From positions 45,038,501 through 45,102,500 of the forward strand of contig NC_072896.1 of assembly GCF_027943255.1 (NCBI RefSeq): a DNA stretch of 64,000 nt, given 5' to 3'. The position numbers were made by a program, and so were the translations under genes. Below are positions 23,190 to 34,105 of this stretch, in pieces. How positions within the stretch are numbered: the first letter of the stretch is position 1; every line of letters begins with the position of its first letter. The DNA is from Anastrepha obliqua. Lineage: Eukaryota; Arthropoda; Insecta; Diptera; Tephritidae. The notes under the pieces were generated by a model. It did no database searches. It was not told the origin of the DNA and saw nothing but the letters and a program-made list of their open reading frames with translations.

Positions 23190-23902
23190 GGGGGAAGTCT
23201 ACTGTGACAAGGGAAAAAACAGGCTTATTTTCCGGATTTTATTTCTAACAAAATATTGCTCGTACATAAAATCTATTTAGACTCTTATCTTTATTATATA
23301 TTTAAGTTTTTGAAAAAAAAATTTTAAGTCAAAATATTCAAAATGGCCGCTGTGGCACTTCTGCAAGCGTAGGTCCGCTTTTCTTAGGTGCCTAAACGGT
23401 GTACATGAAATCTTACGTTTCGGTGATCTAAAACAAAAAAACAAAATATTGTTATCATATACATAGTATTGACTCTCGTCTGACGTAGGATTATGTCGAT
23501 AAAAAATTTTGGCGTTGAAAAAAAAATTCTTGAAATTTTTTTCTTTTTTTTTGCCTAAAACTGATGTTACTATTGTTTATAACAATTTAATAAATAACGA
23601 TATCAAAAAAATCCTATGTCAGACGAGAGACACTATTACAGAGAATATATAATTAAATTTTTAAGCTGATTCATTTATCAGAACTCGAGATATCGTGTAC
23701 ACCATATAGAAAAGCGGACCTGCGCTTGCAGAAGTGCCACAGCGGCCATTTTGAATATTTTGACTTACAATTTTTTTTTCAAAAACTTAAATATATAATA
23801 AAGATAAGAGTTTAAATAGATTTTATGTACGAGCAATATTTTGTTAGAAATAAAATCCGGAAAATAAGCCTGTTTTTTCCCTTGTCACAGTAGACTTCCC
23901 CC
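23190..23902. mobile_element. 713-bp foldback element flanked by TTAA
   Basis: Both ends carry GGGGGAAGTCTACTGTGACA in inverted orientation, and each is bordered by TTAA (23186-23189 and 23903-23906). The inverted arms extend about 195 bp inward with only about three or four visible differences. One arm includes CAAAATGGCCGCTGTGGCAC and the other its complement. The central part is also imperfectly palindromic (CTCTCGTCTGACGTAGGAT versus its near-complement). There is no coding capacity. The TTAA borders and G-run ends fit a piggyBac-superfamily MITE, though the very long arms resemble a foldback element. Confidence 0.85.
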
Positions 23903-24429
23903 TTAATTCCTTTAATATTTTGTAGTTAATTCTGTTCGCAAGCTTACCTGCAAGAAAAAAAAACAGAACAAATTGTTAAAAATGGTATAGTTTTTAATTT
24001 TAAGTGAATAGTTGGAAATTAATTGTAGTTGTAATTATTCTATTGTAATAAAAGGATTCACATGAAAAATATAACGACGCTTTGCCGATTTAACATCATA
24101 CATCAAAATATTGTACACATCGAACGAAAACATTGATAATTCAATATTCCCAAAAATATAAAAAAAAGTTCAATTCGCTGAAGGAAAAGGTAGCCAAACA
24201 AAGTTGGGCACAGTCTTGTGCAATCTGCGCTAATTTAAGAATCAGTATTTATGATATTGCATATAAATACGATCTATCGATCATTACACTACAAAGGCTA
24301 ATAGAGGCAGGAGTGGAAAGAGGATCAAAACCTGAATGTGAATAAAATGTGAATAAAAGCACTTTCGATAGCACAGAAAGCAAACATATTTGATGATTTC
24401 TTCTTACAACTTATAAGCTCCGTCAGAAG

Positions 24430-24660
24430 TGAAATGAATGCATTGCTGTTTCACTACAAATAAAGTTGAAGTTGGTTGTTTCTGCAACCAGTCTTCGGAG
24501 ACTCCAATACACCTTCTCCTTGAGTGCGGGGAAAATTATGACATCTCGACCAATTGCAGCCAGAAGAAAGGCATATACGCTCAGCTTTATATTATTATAA
24601 GTTCAAGTACGCCACTGGGTTTGGATGAGATATTGTGATGGGTAGAGAGCACAAAAGACC
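24430..24660 (+). pseudogene. LINE C-terminal zinc-finger fragment
   Basis: The frame from 24438 reads VGCFCNQSSETPIHLLLECG, a C-x2-C-x7-H-x4-C zinc-binding motif typical of the C-terminus of R1-type LINE ORF2, then a tail to a stop at 24636. No RT or RNase H lies beside it. The 23902-24430 interval before it is AT-rich and unassigned. Confidence 0.55.
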
Positions 24661-25089
24661 ATGAAGTCAAAGTGCAAACCTCAAATCATATCGATCTATC
24701 TATCAAAAGAGGCTAGAGGAGAACGCTTCGAAATATCTTTCATCGCCAAACCAATCATAAATCTTAATAATTATAATTTTGAAGTAGTAACAAAAAATGT
24801 GTAAAGAATTAGATTCAATTTTGAACCATTTAGTTTTTTGTATGATGCAATCTCATATCCGAGTTTCGTTAGAGGAACGAGTTGGGATGAGAGATTCTTG
24901 GCTTTATACGCTTTTTAATATTACAGAATCCAACAGAAATCTGCCGTAGGATCACTTTTTACGAGTTTTGCAAACAAATCGATTTAGTCAAGCGAATTAA
25001 AATTCAGTATTTTCAGTACTTAAGACATTTCTTGCATAAGGATACAAGCCCTGAACCCTGAATATGAAGGAATACCCGTTGATGGACTT

Positions 25090-25375
25090 TGGCGTTCACC
25101 ATAGCCGAATAGGTTGGATCGGGACTACCATTAGGAAGTGCACAGTTTCGAAACCACGCTCTCTAATAGCGTTCGTCTCTCAGCAGACAATGGCAAACAT
25201 TCGGTGCAGAAAAACGTATGCAAATGAGAAGCTCCTCATAACAAACTGCAGTTTGGGGGTGGCTTAAAAGTATAGATGCCTGCACTTGGTGGAAAAATAG
25301 CAAGACCCTCACCACAAATAAAAGAAGGAGCTCGACCAAATACCCAACAAAGCGTGTAGGCGCCTATTTTTATTT
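25090..25375 (+). mobile_element. tephritid-type SINE with head and body
   Basis: The tRNA-like head reads ATAGCCGAATAGGTTGG (A-box region), and the B-box region AGTTTCGAAACCA is diverged. The body follows: TCTCTAATAGCGTTCGTCTC, GAAGCTCCTCATAACAAACT and GGAGCTCGACCAAATACCC, then a GTAGGCGCCTATTTTT tail. The block order is identical to the copies at 42945 and 50458. Confidence 0.75.
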
Positions 25376-25399
25376 TTAAACGTTAATAAGTTGGGCCTC

Positions 25400-26560
25400 G
25401 CTTGATGTACATGCAAGGCACGGCTGTTCAATAACGAGTCTGGCTTGTAATTAATTTTATTTTCATACACAAATATTTACTTGCTATCCTTCAATATAAA
25501 CCCCTCCATCGTCCCTGCAAAATGCATGCAAATTTTCTATTGTTCAAAGGGGTGCTGAAAGACATCTTCTATCTGACAGCTCTTCTAGGATGTGAGCCGC
25601 TTTTTCTTTCACAGCTTCGACGAGTCCACTTTATTAGTGGATAGTCCAAGACAATGTTTTCTTGACTAGAAAGCTTTTGAAAAATAAAGTGGAATAAGAC
25701 GGCGCATTGTTCTGGTATAGGACCCAAGACTTGTCAATCAGTGCTAAAAACTTGCAATTTTTTTTACTACTTGTGCTTCCAAGAATTTATCAGTAGCAGT
25801 CGAAGGAAAAGCAAAAAACGATCCTTGAAAGTCTACGAATTACTTCGACAGTCGGCAATCGACAGTTTTACGTTTGACTGACTACAACTTTTGGCGAATT
25901 ATGAAGTTGAAGCAGCAGCATAATTTCTTGGCCCTCTTCGGCAAATATGTAATATAACTGCAGTTGCTGTTGATAGTTTTATGGTAAATTCTTTTGATTT
26001 CTATTCGGTAATTTCACTGTTTGCTCTACATTGCTTGAAGCAGCAGAAGTAGCCAAAAATGTGCAAAGTTGTTAAACGTTCCTAAAAACTGCCAAAGTTG
26101 CCGATCAGTCTTTCAGTTAACGTTTTTTGCTTTTGCTTCGACTGTGACTGATAAATTCTCAGAAGCATAACTTTAAGGAACAGTTCTTATACGACTTATG
26201 GGTTGACTGTGTTGCTGTGCAGTTTTTCATCCGCAATTCGCGAAGTGCTTACCTTATTTTCACAAAGTTCGGCAAGAAGGTGAAGATCGTAATGTTAGCT
26301 AATATTTTGACCCATAGCAGCGCAGTGAAAGTGTCATATTGAACCAGGTTACCAATTTTTTCGATATTATCATCCGTTTTTGACGTGGAGGGACGACAAG
26401 GGCATGAATCATCTGCAGCCTCTTCTCGGCTATCTTAAAAGCGCTTAAACCACACAACAACACGTGCACGCGATAAGCATTCATTAGCATACACTTTTTC
26501 AATGAATTAAAAGTTTTAGTAGTGATTTTCGCCGGTTTCATTGAAATTTTACAACAATTG
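25400..26560 (-). mobile_element. Mariner remnant split by an inverted-repeat insertion
   Basis: On the minus strand, 26560-26300 gives the mariner N-terminal HTH in shifted frames (MKPAKITTKTFNSLKK, then ECLSRARVVVWFKRF and RPSTSKTDDNIEKIG). From 25745 to 25490 it gives the C-terminal half: SWVLYQNNAPSYSTLFFKSF with the second catalytic Asp changed to Asn, then VEAVKEKAAHILEEL and DVFQHPFEQ. Between the halves lies a separate inverted-repeat segment (25785-26180). The region of the third Asp is disrupted by stops. The remnant is inactive. Confidence 0.7.
25785..26180. mobile_element. Short inverted-repeat element inside the mariner
   Basis: The left arm (GAATTTATCAGTAGCAGTCG followed by AAAAGCAAAAAACG) and the right arm (CGTTTTTTGCTTTTGCTTCG followed by CTGATAAATTC) are complementary over about 50 bp. 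Weaker complementarity continues towards the centre. It is about 395 bp and non-coding. No unambiguous target duplication was seen, so the superfamily is unknown. Confidence 0.6.
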
Positions 26561-27165
26561 GTTGCTTTATTGTTACACTTAACACTTAATCCGAATGAAG
26601 GTTATGGCTGTGCTGAATTGTTTACCGAATCAAGAGGTGTTGCATGAAAAAAACCAAAAGAGCTGCAGGCTAAACAGCTGGCGATCGCTGGCATTTGGCG
26701 AATGCAAACTTCTTCTTCAGCATTGTAAGTCTCATTATCAAAAGCCACACCTCGTACTAATCATTAGCAGAGAACGTCTTAATAAAGAAACTGCAAATCA
26801 CGACACGTTTCAGCACCAAAACTCGTGAAAATGATACGCAGGCTGCTAAAACAAAAATTGTTTAAAGTAGGAATAAAATAGAAAACAAATTAGTTTTTAG
26901 TGTCGTGAATGTCATTCCCAATTTTTGATAGAGGAATGGGGCAAGAGTGCAGTTTCTCTGATTACAGATTCTCTAACGTCAGCTAGCATGAGAAAGAAGC
27001 AAAAACTAATGAAGGATAAAATGTACTTTAATTATTAGTTTATAATTGAAAACTAATAGAAGGAAATGCTTTAACCTTTTCAGTACTTGTGCGTCTCATG
27101 TCCCAATGAGTGATTTTGTTTAATTTAAATAGGAATATTTTTTACACAACTGTGCATTTTTTACC
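26560..27165. other. No recognisable gene
   Basis: This is AT-rich DNA. The 77-codon plus-strand frame at 26595 lies just upstream of a mariner 5' end in the opposite orientation and has no motif. Confidence 0.4.
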
Positions 27166-27265
27166 CAAGAATGATAGAAACAAGATTGCGCCCATCAGAG
27201 AGTGCGTGACGTTGCATTAGCTGAGTTGTGCAGTGTTGCCAATCATTTGCTCTTCGCAATAAATT
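27165..27265 (-). repeat. Dispersed repeat, partial copy (minus strand)
   Basis: The minus strand reads AACTCAGCTAATGCAACGTC, ACGCACTCTCTGATGGGCGC and AATCTTGTTTCTATCATTCT, matching the end of the repeats at 3286-3490 and 51456-51690. A further small piece in the same orientation lies at 28275-28335 (TTTGCGCTCAGCGAATTTGA). Confidence 0.6.
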
Positions 27266-29480
27266 TAGTGCTTTTTTATACCGAAAATGCGAAAATTTTG
27301 AAGTTTCGTGTTTGTTTCTTTTTTTTAATTTAAAGCTACCGAAACTTTAGGTTAAAAAAAAAACTATATTATTAAACAAAAAAAGGTTAGAAAAGGTCAC
27401 TCTGAGAAGATTTTAGTGGTATTGAAATTTTTTTAATCTTATAAAATTTGATATTTTGAAAGTGTGAATTTAATTTTTTGCTCCTTTTAAGGTTATGGAA
27501 GAATATTAAATGTCTCTCTCTCAACTCTTCTTAAGATTGAACACTTTTTACACATTTTAAAAGGCGTTTGAATTTACTGAATGCGGATTAAAACCATAGA
27601 GGTGTAATATTTTCTTCTGGCCATCAATCCTTAGTGAGACATAGGACATTAAGAGTTACATTGTAAAAATAAACAACAAAATACCAGAAAATACTAAAGA
27701 AACCATACTGACATTTTTACAAAAAGAGTACCTTATCTAGTTACTTAACTTCAAATATAGCAAAAAAGTCGTTCCCTTAACAAAAGAGTCTCACTTAACA
27801 AAAAAACTCATAAATTAAATTCTACAAAACCATAACACATTTATTTAAAAAAACGCACATTTTATAGATAATTGATCATACAAAATACTTTAAGTACTTC
27901 AATAAAAATTTGGTATTTTATTTTTTTTAATGGGCATTTGAGTGTGTTTTTATATCCAAAGATAGGCAACACTGCGGTAGCGAGAGAGAGATTTGACTGC
28001 CGAAAGCAGAAGAACACCAACAACACCTGCAATTGCGGGCAATGCTACCAGATGTTAAAAAAAAGTAAAGCTGAATAAAAGTGAGTAAATTATTAAACTA
28101 ATTTTTAAAATATGTATATTTTACAAAATTATAAACATGACATTTTAATTAGAACAGCTAGAAAAATGTCATGAAGAAAGAACTAAAACTCCGAGACAAA
28201 AAATAATAAAAATAACAAAAAAGAAATGCTAAATCAAGTTACGAAAATGGTAATCTGGCCATACTCGAGCTAAAATCACGTAACTAGTTGTCAAATTCGC
28301 TGAGCGCAAAGTAACGGGACCACGATAGGCGCCATCTCATTATTCTTTCCATCATATTTTTTACCATCAATTGCTTACATGTTATACCAATAGTCAAGCA
28401 ACAAAAAGGAAAAAAAAACACAGCTATGAAAACATTTATTAATCTTAAGCGATAACTTATTTTGGATACTCCACTCACTTCGATTGTTAAGGTTATTTTG
28501 TAGAAAAAAAAAAGTTGACAAGCGCTTAATTCTACAAATATTCCAGTCGTCGAGTAAAGTACGAATTTAAAATGTTTACAACATGTTCCAATGTTACGGT
28601 TAAAGAGAGCAAAAATTAATCCAAGTGGTCCAAAATAAGGGCCCAGAAATACTGAGGTATACCAGATGTGGCAACAAATAGTTATGATTTATTATTTTCA
28701 ATTTCTAGGAAGGAAATTCCGTTGGTGAGATCGGATCGTAAGCCACTTTAGAAACATTGAATTGAATCCCAAGCATTCAAGCTTAGGCTAGAGAATATTA
28801 TGTGGCGCTGTATTCTCGAAAGCGAAATCAGTAAAAATGGTGATTACCCGATGTCCACTCTTAAACGCTGAGAAGTAATACTGGTAGAAAACTGTCAAGT
28901 TGGTAAATGTGGAGCGATTACAGACAACACCGTGTTGATTTGATTAAATTATTTCTTAAATTAAATAGAATCAATTGTATTTAACCACTTTCTTGAAATA
29001 CTTTGAAAAGGTAGTTAATATCTGATGATTTCCAACATCACTTTTGTTACCAAATGCAAAAGTCGGTGCCATTCAACCCACATTCCAAAGTTAAAAAAAA
29101 CCCCAGCGGAAAGGCAAATATTGATGAGGCAGGATGAAGGCTTAGCAAGCAATAAACTAACTACCTTTCCTAAACAAAAAATCGAAGAAAGTCCATCAAG
29201 GTTAGATGCGTTCAGGGAAGATATACCGATATTGACATCTAATTCTGTGACAGCCACCGCCCCAAAGTCTACAGATGGTGAACCAGCGGCAAAAACTTAG
29301 ATTTGAAAAATCACGCAAAAATATTTACTGTGTCAGACAAGCCAGCAGATAATTTATCACAAAGTCATACAGGTTGGGATATTTAAAACCCCTTCTGGGG
29401 CCGAATATATTTCCACTTACGAGCATTATTTATTCTCCTCTTAGTGAGTTAAAAATTTATCTCTCTCAAAAGATGGAATT
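27265..29480. other. Mostly unassigned AT-rich DNA
   Basis: No gene was recognised. A fragment of a dispersed repeat sits at 28275-28335 on the minus strand. The plus-strand frame 29025-29300 (91 codons) is rich in Lys, Ser, Thr and Pro with balanced composition, and a minus-strand frame overlaps it. It shows no motif I can name and may be chance or an unknown exon. Confidence 0.4.
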
Positions 29481-29484
29481 AACT

Positions 29485-29870
29485 TGTAAAACTTTACGAC
29501 CAACAATTTATTACCATTTTCGACGTGCACTATCGAGGCTGGAGTGCATTGAACAACTAACTTTGCCTTTGGCGTTGAAGCCCAGCACTTAACCGCTGAA
29601 AAAAGCTGCAACAACGAGTTCCAAGGTGACCATCGTTACTTGCATTATGAATTCCGTGAAGGTCATCCAAAAACGGGTGTTGCGCCAGAAACAATCGACC
29701 CTGTGCATTAGCTGGTAACACAAGATCGTCATGTGACATATCATGAGATAGAGACATCCATTTGTGCGACCAACACACATTCAATATTGCATTAACATTT
29801 GGTCGCCAAGAAGATTGGTTCTCGTTGAATACCGCATAATTTGGCAATTGCCTAAAAAGGGACTCGTTTC
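29485..29870 (+). mobile_element. Mariner N-terminal (HTH) fragment
   Basis: The plus strand gives IYYHFRRALSRLECIEQL and then, in other frames, YEFREGHPKTGVAPETID, TQDRHVTYHEIETSI and VAKKIGSR followed by PHNLAIA. These are in order the first helix-turn-helix, linker and second HTH of a mariner transposase. The DDE domain is absent, and from about 29925 the sequence is an RTE-like LINE in the same orientation. Confidence 0.7.
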
Positions 29871-29924
29871 GCGGTGTCCGCCGTATCATCCTTCACCAAG
29901 ACAAAAGATCGAATTAATGGGTCA

Positions 29925-30530
29925 CCTTGGAACCAGCATTAACACCGATAACAATGTCATCCAACGTAGGATCTGTCTTGCCAACAAGTGCTACTTTGGA
30001 CTAAGTAGGCAACTTAGCAGTAAAGTCCTCTCTCGACGAACAAAACTAACCTCTACAAGGCTCTCATCATGCCCGTCCTAACGTGTGGCGCAGAAGCGTG
30101 GACAATGGCAACATCCGATGAAGCGACGCTTGGAGTGTTCGAGAGAAAGATTCTGCGAAATATTTTTTGTTCTTTGCACGTTGGCAACGGCGAATATCGC
30201 AGGCGATGGAACGATGAGCTGTATGAGCTTTACGACGACATAGACATAGCGCAGCGAATAAAGATCCAGCGGCTACGTTGGCTAGGTCATGTCGTCTGAA
30301 TAGATACAAACGCTCCGGCTTTGAAAGTATTCGATGCGGTACCAGCTGGTGGTAGCAGAGGAAGAGGAAGGCCTCCTTTGCGTTGGAAAGATCAGGTGGA
30401 GAAGGATTTGACTTCACTTGGTGTGTCCAACTGGCGCCGATTAGCATGAGAAAGAAACGACTGGCGCGCTTTGTTTAACTCGGCCAAAATCGCGTAAGCG
30501 CTTATCGCGCCAATTAAGAAGAAGAAGAAA
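29925..30530 (+). pseudogene. RTE-like LINE C-terminal half
   Basis: The frames give LGTSINTDNNVIQRRICLA, YFGLSRQLSSKVLSRRTKLT, then from 30069 MPVLTCGAEAWTMATSDEAT, FERKILRNIFCS, NDELYELYDDIDIAQRIKIQ, RLRWLGHVV, RGRGRPPLRWKDQVEKDL and NWRRLA. The order is RT thumb and C-terminal domain, and this is the best preserved copy of this family here. The catalytic palm is missing. Frameshifts at about 30055 and a stop at 30297 inactivate it. Confidence 0.82.
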
Positions 30531-31785
30531 CTCGAAGTTATCAGAACAAAGCTCCTATCATTTCTATTTTAGCTCAGTCTGGTTTATTTTGGACTTCATC
30601 TTGAATAAACAAAAACCATACTGAAAGGGTTAATTAAAAATGTGTCTCAGGTGTGCAAAAACCAAGTGTTGATATAATATTTGCAAAAACTCCATTGGAT
30701 GTGAGCATGAGAACCTATACAAACAACAGATACACATTTACACCTACATACGCCTAGACCAGCCGCACAATCAGCTGACAAGAATGTCGGCGCTGGTGCT
30801 GAACGAGCCGGCGCAGTTACCAAAACTTGATTTTAATTAGATATCGTACAAAATTTAAAATTACAAGCCACAACACTTCTATTTGTTTACGTTTTATGGA
30901 CGCTACCAATTCTAAATGTATTTTTTTCCTTAATAAGCACAGCAACACGTGTACAGCGCCATTACTAAAGAGAAGCGCCGAGGAAAATCGAATAAAAAAA
31001 CCAAAAACAAAAATTAATAAAACATTTAAAAGCAAATCAAAATATATTGAAAAAAATTTACGAAATTCGTCAAGCCGCTCCAAATTAGACTTTACTATTG
31101 TTACAGTTTTAGTTCTGTTTATTTGTTCTGTTTTTGTTGTATTAATAAAGACGATAACAATGAAAAACAGAGCAAAAGCAACAAAATACCACGAAACACA
31201 CGGTTAAATTGAGAAAAAATTAATACAAAAAAAAGAAAAATAAACAAAGCGAATTCATATGAATACAAATAAGCAAAGGAATATACCGAAATAAGCTTTT
31301 TTTTAACGGAAACTCGTTTACTATGCCGCAGCGCACAAGGTAGTCAAAATCAAAATCAACACCAACACCGACACCGACAAAAACACCTACACTTTGCGTC
31401 TGGTAATGTGATAAATACAACAACAACAAGTACGAGAAGCATAATTCCAAGTATAATAATGAATTCAACACTATCGCACAGCATCACAGAACCCTGCAGG
31501 GAAAACTTGAACTCTAGCAACAAATCAAACTAAAGGGCACGCACTACTGCAATTTCCGATGCAGATGCACACCGATTTTGAAATGAAAAAAAAACTTCCC
31601 TGAAACTTCTGTGAAAAATGTGGTTTTTCTTGGGCAATTACGTAACAATCGGCAGTGTGGAGCAAAATCGGCTGCTAAGTGCCGAAAAATGTAACTGTTT
31701 TGAGAAAACATATGGACGCTTTTGCTTCCAACTGTGCATATTTTTTTACTTACTCACCTATTTCAATCATCTAAGTTATTGTATT
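30530..31785. other. No recognisable gene
   Basis: The plus-strand frame at 30827-31207 (126 codons) encodes a basic Lys/Asn-rich stretch followed by a hydrophobic segment of about 20 residues (VTVLVLFICSVFVVLIK). Overlapping A-rich composition makes it a weak candidate. A tract of CAACACCGACACCGACA-type simple sequence lies at 31355-31390. Confidence 0.4.
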
Positions 31786-32770
31786 AGGTGTGCAACTAAG
31801 TTCTCGCTGTTTTTTTGATGAAAATACAAACATTTTCTGAAAAAATGGTTACAAGTGAACCATTGAAAGTATTGCCCACTGGCTACTACTTTTTCCATCT
31901 TTCTGGTAGATCTCGTATACCGTCGGGGTAAAACTGTTCATCTTTTTAGACTATCCACGGATCAAGCTAATATATTTTATGATGTCTTCATTTGAATGGA
32001 ACTGCTGGTCAGCTAGACCATGTGACATGGATCGGAACAGGTGATAATCGGACGGTGGAATATCTGGAGAATATGGCGGGTGGGGTAGCATTTCCCATTT
32101 CACAGTTTTAGAGGGTTTCGCAATGTTCAGCCGAGCTTTGTCATGCTGTAGAATCACTTTTTCATGCCTCTCCGCATATTGCGGCGGCTTCTCGCGCAGT
32201 GCTCGGCTTAATCGCATCAATTCAAGTCGATACAGATCTCCAGTGATGGTTTCGCTTGGTTTTAACAATTCATAATAATAACATCAATTTGGTCCCACCA
32301 AATACATAGCATAACCTTCGCAGCGTGAATATTCGGCCGAGGCGACGACGTAGAAGCTGACGTAGAGCGGGCAGTCCCCATGACTTTATTTTCTTTGGAT
32401 TGCTGTAATGAATCCATTTTTCATCACCTGTCACGATGCGATGAAGGAACCTCGTTCCTTTTTTGCCGCTGGAGCAGTTGTTCACAGGCGAAAAAACGAC
32501 GTTCAACATCTCTTGGTTTTAACTCATAAGGAACTCAAGTCCCCTGTTTCTGAATCATTCCCAAAGCATGCAATCGGTTGGAAATGGATTGGTGGGTAAC
32601 TCCTAATACTAAAGCAATCTCTGCTTGCGTTTGATACGGATCCTCATTGAGCAATGCCTTCAAATCAGCGTCTACGAAGGTTTTTGGCCTTCCTTCATGC
32701 GGCCGGTTGTCAACATTAAAATTACCGTCTTTGAAGCGACGGAACCAATCTCGGCACGTTGTTTCACACT
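31785..32770 (-). mobile_element. DD34D mariner (minus strand), near full length, broken
   Basis: On the minus strand from 32770, CRDWFRRFKDGNFNVDNRPH and GRPKTFVDADLKALL lead into the HTH QAEIALVLGVTHQSISNRLH. Then ELKPRDVERRFFACEQLL is followed by FLHRIVTGDEKWIHYSNPKK (first Asp), LKPSETITGDLYRLELMR, VILQHDKARLNIAKP (second Asp) and PPYSPDIPPSDYHLFRSM (third Asp). The last two are 30 rather than 34 residues apart because about four codons are lost. Three frames are used, with breaks near 32510 and 32270. The 3' end is near 31785. The 5' end is cut off where a DD41D fragment on the plus strand begins. Confidence 0.85.
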
Positions 32771-33055
32771 GGACAATGTATATTTTCAACAAGACGGCGC
32801 TACGTGCCACATAAGCAACGAAACCATTGATCTTTTACGGCAAAAGTTTCCGGACCGTGTTATCTCTCGAAGAGGTGATAGCAAATGGCCATCGAGATCT
32901 TGTGATTTAACACCTTGTGACTTTTTTCTTTGGTTCGACGTGAAAGTGAAGGTTTACGCAAACAACCCAAGGTCGATTGAAGACCTCAAAGAAGGAATTC
33001 TTTTCTTTTTTCTTTGAATATCAAAATAACACCGCTTATTGGAAAACCCTTTATT
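32770..33055 (+). mobile_element. DD41D transposase C-terminal fragment with 3' end
   Basis: The plus strand reads VYFQQDGATCHISNETIDLL (second Asp) and SCDLTPCDFFLWF (third Asp, 41 residues later), followed by NNPRSIEDLKEGI. The coding similarity breaks off into a T-rich run. The element then ends with GAATATCAAAATAACACCGC and TTATTGGAAAACCCTTTA, which resembles the right end of the copy at 50738-51140. It runs tail-in against the minus-strand mariner at 31785-32770, so both were truncated at this junction. Confidence 0.75.
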
Positions 33056-34105
33056 AATCTCCAGAACTGATGAACCATAGAAAAGAGTCCCGTCTACCTA
33101 AAATTTGCGTTTTTTATTTAGACAAAAAACTCATTATTTTAAGACAACTTCAGCAAAAGTTCAAAACTGGGTCACTTCCTAAGACATCAATATTAAAACT
33201 GTATGAATTGTATGCCAATTGGAAAGAAAATACACACTTGCCTGCTATCTATGGTTCTAAATCCCCAACTAAATCGCCAGTTCAGAATTAGTAGTTTTCT
33301 CTACAGGGAACTTCCACTTTACCAATACCAACCACAATAGCACCAACAACGATTGCGACTGCACTAACGCCAACGGCTTCAACAATATAATATTTTAGGT
33401 AAATGGTTCGCTTGTGTTAGTACAGCGCGTTTCCGCCGGTACTCTACTTATGGTATTTACTGTTGATTTTTTTTAATTTTTTTTTTTTGATATTTCATAT
33501 TTCAGACCATTTTCTGTACTTTTTCACCCACTTTTTGTTTTTTTGGTGAAGCATCGGCCTCAGTAAAATAGTTTACCGATCGTATCTCATCGTTTCTTGT
33601 TGCAACAACTTGTCCCTCGCACTCATAGTTGTACTCGAATTTGTTCAATATTTTGTAAGTGCAGTCGTTTTTATTTCATTTGCACAATAATGGGTGTTTT
33701 TTCGTGTATTTCGTGATTGTACATGTGTATGTACATATGTACTTAGAAATTGTAAAATGATGTCAACGTTGTTTATGAACGATTTTTTTTTTCGTTGGCA
33801 ATGCGGCTTAATTTCGAAATGAATCAATAGTAGCACCTTTGAGTGAATGAAAAATAAAAAAGTAAAAGCTAAATGAAAAAGGCTTGACGCTGCTTTGATT
33901 AAATATGCCAGAGGTTAGATCGATATTTCTCATTACTACATTACATTTTTTTTTTATGAGAATTAATGCTCACTAACACTGCCGAGATAACGTTTTTTTT
34001 TGCACTTCGAAGTAAACGCACATACGTCTGAGAGACGTGTATAGAAGTTTGCGTACCGAAAACTTTTATTCATATATATTTTTTGGATTAAGAAATTATT
34101 ATATT
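33055..34105. other. No recognisable gene
   Basis: The plus-strand frame 33070-33291 (73 codons) is open with even composition but no known motif. T-runs lie at 33465-33490. The rest is AT-rich. Confidence 0.4.

Noticed and set aside
30827..31207. 126-codon frame with a hydrophobic segment
   Set aside because: The A-rich composition explains the Lys/Asn content and the T-rich patch explains the hydrophobic run; no family was recognised. It is kept only as a note on the interval.
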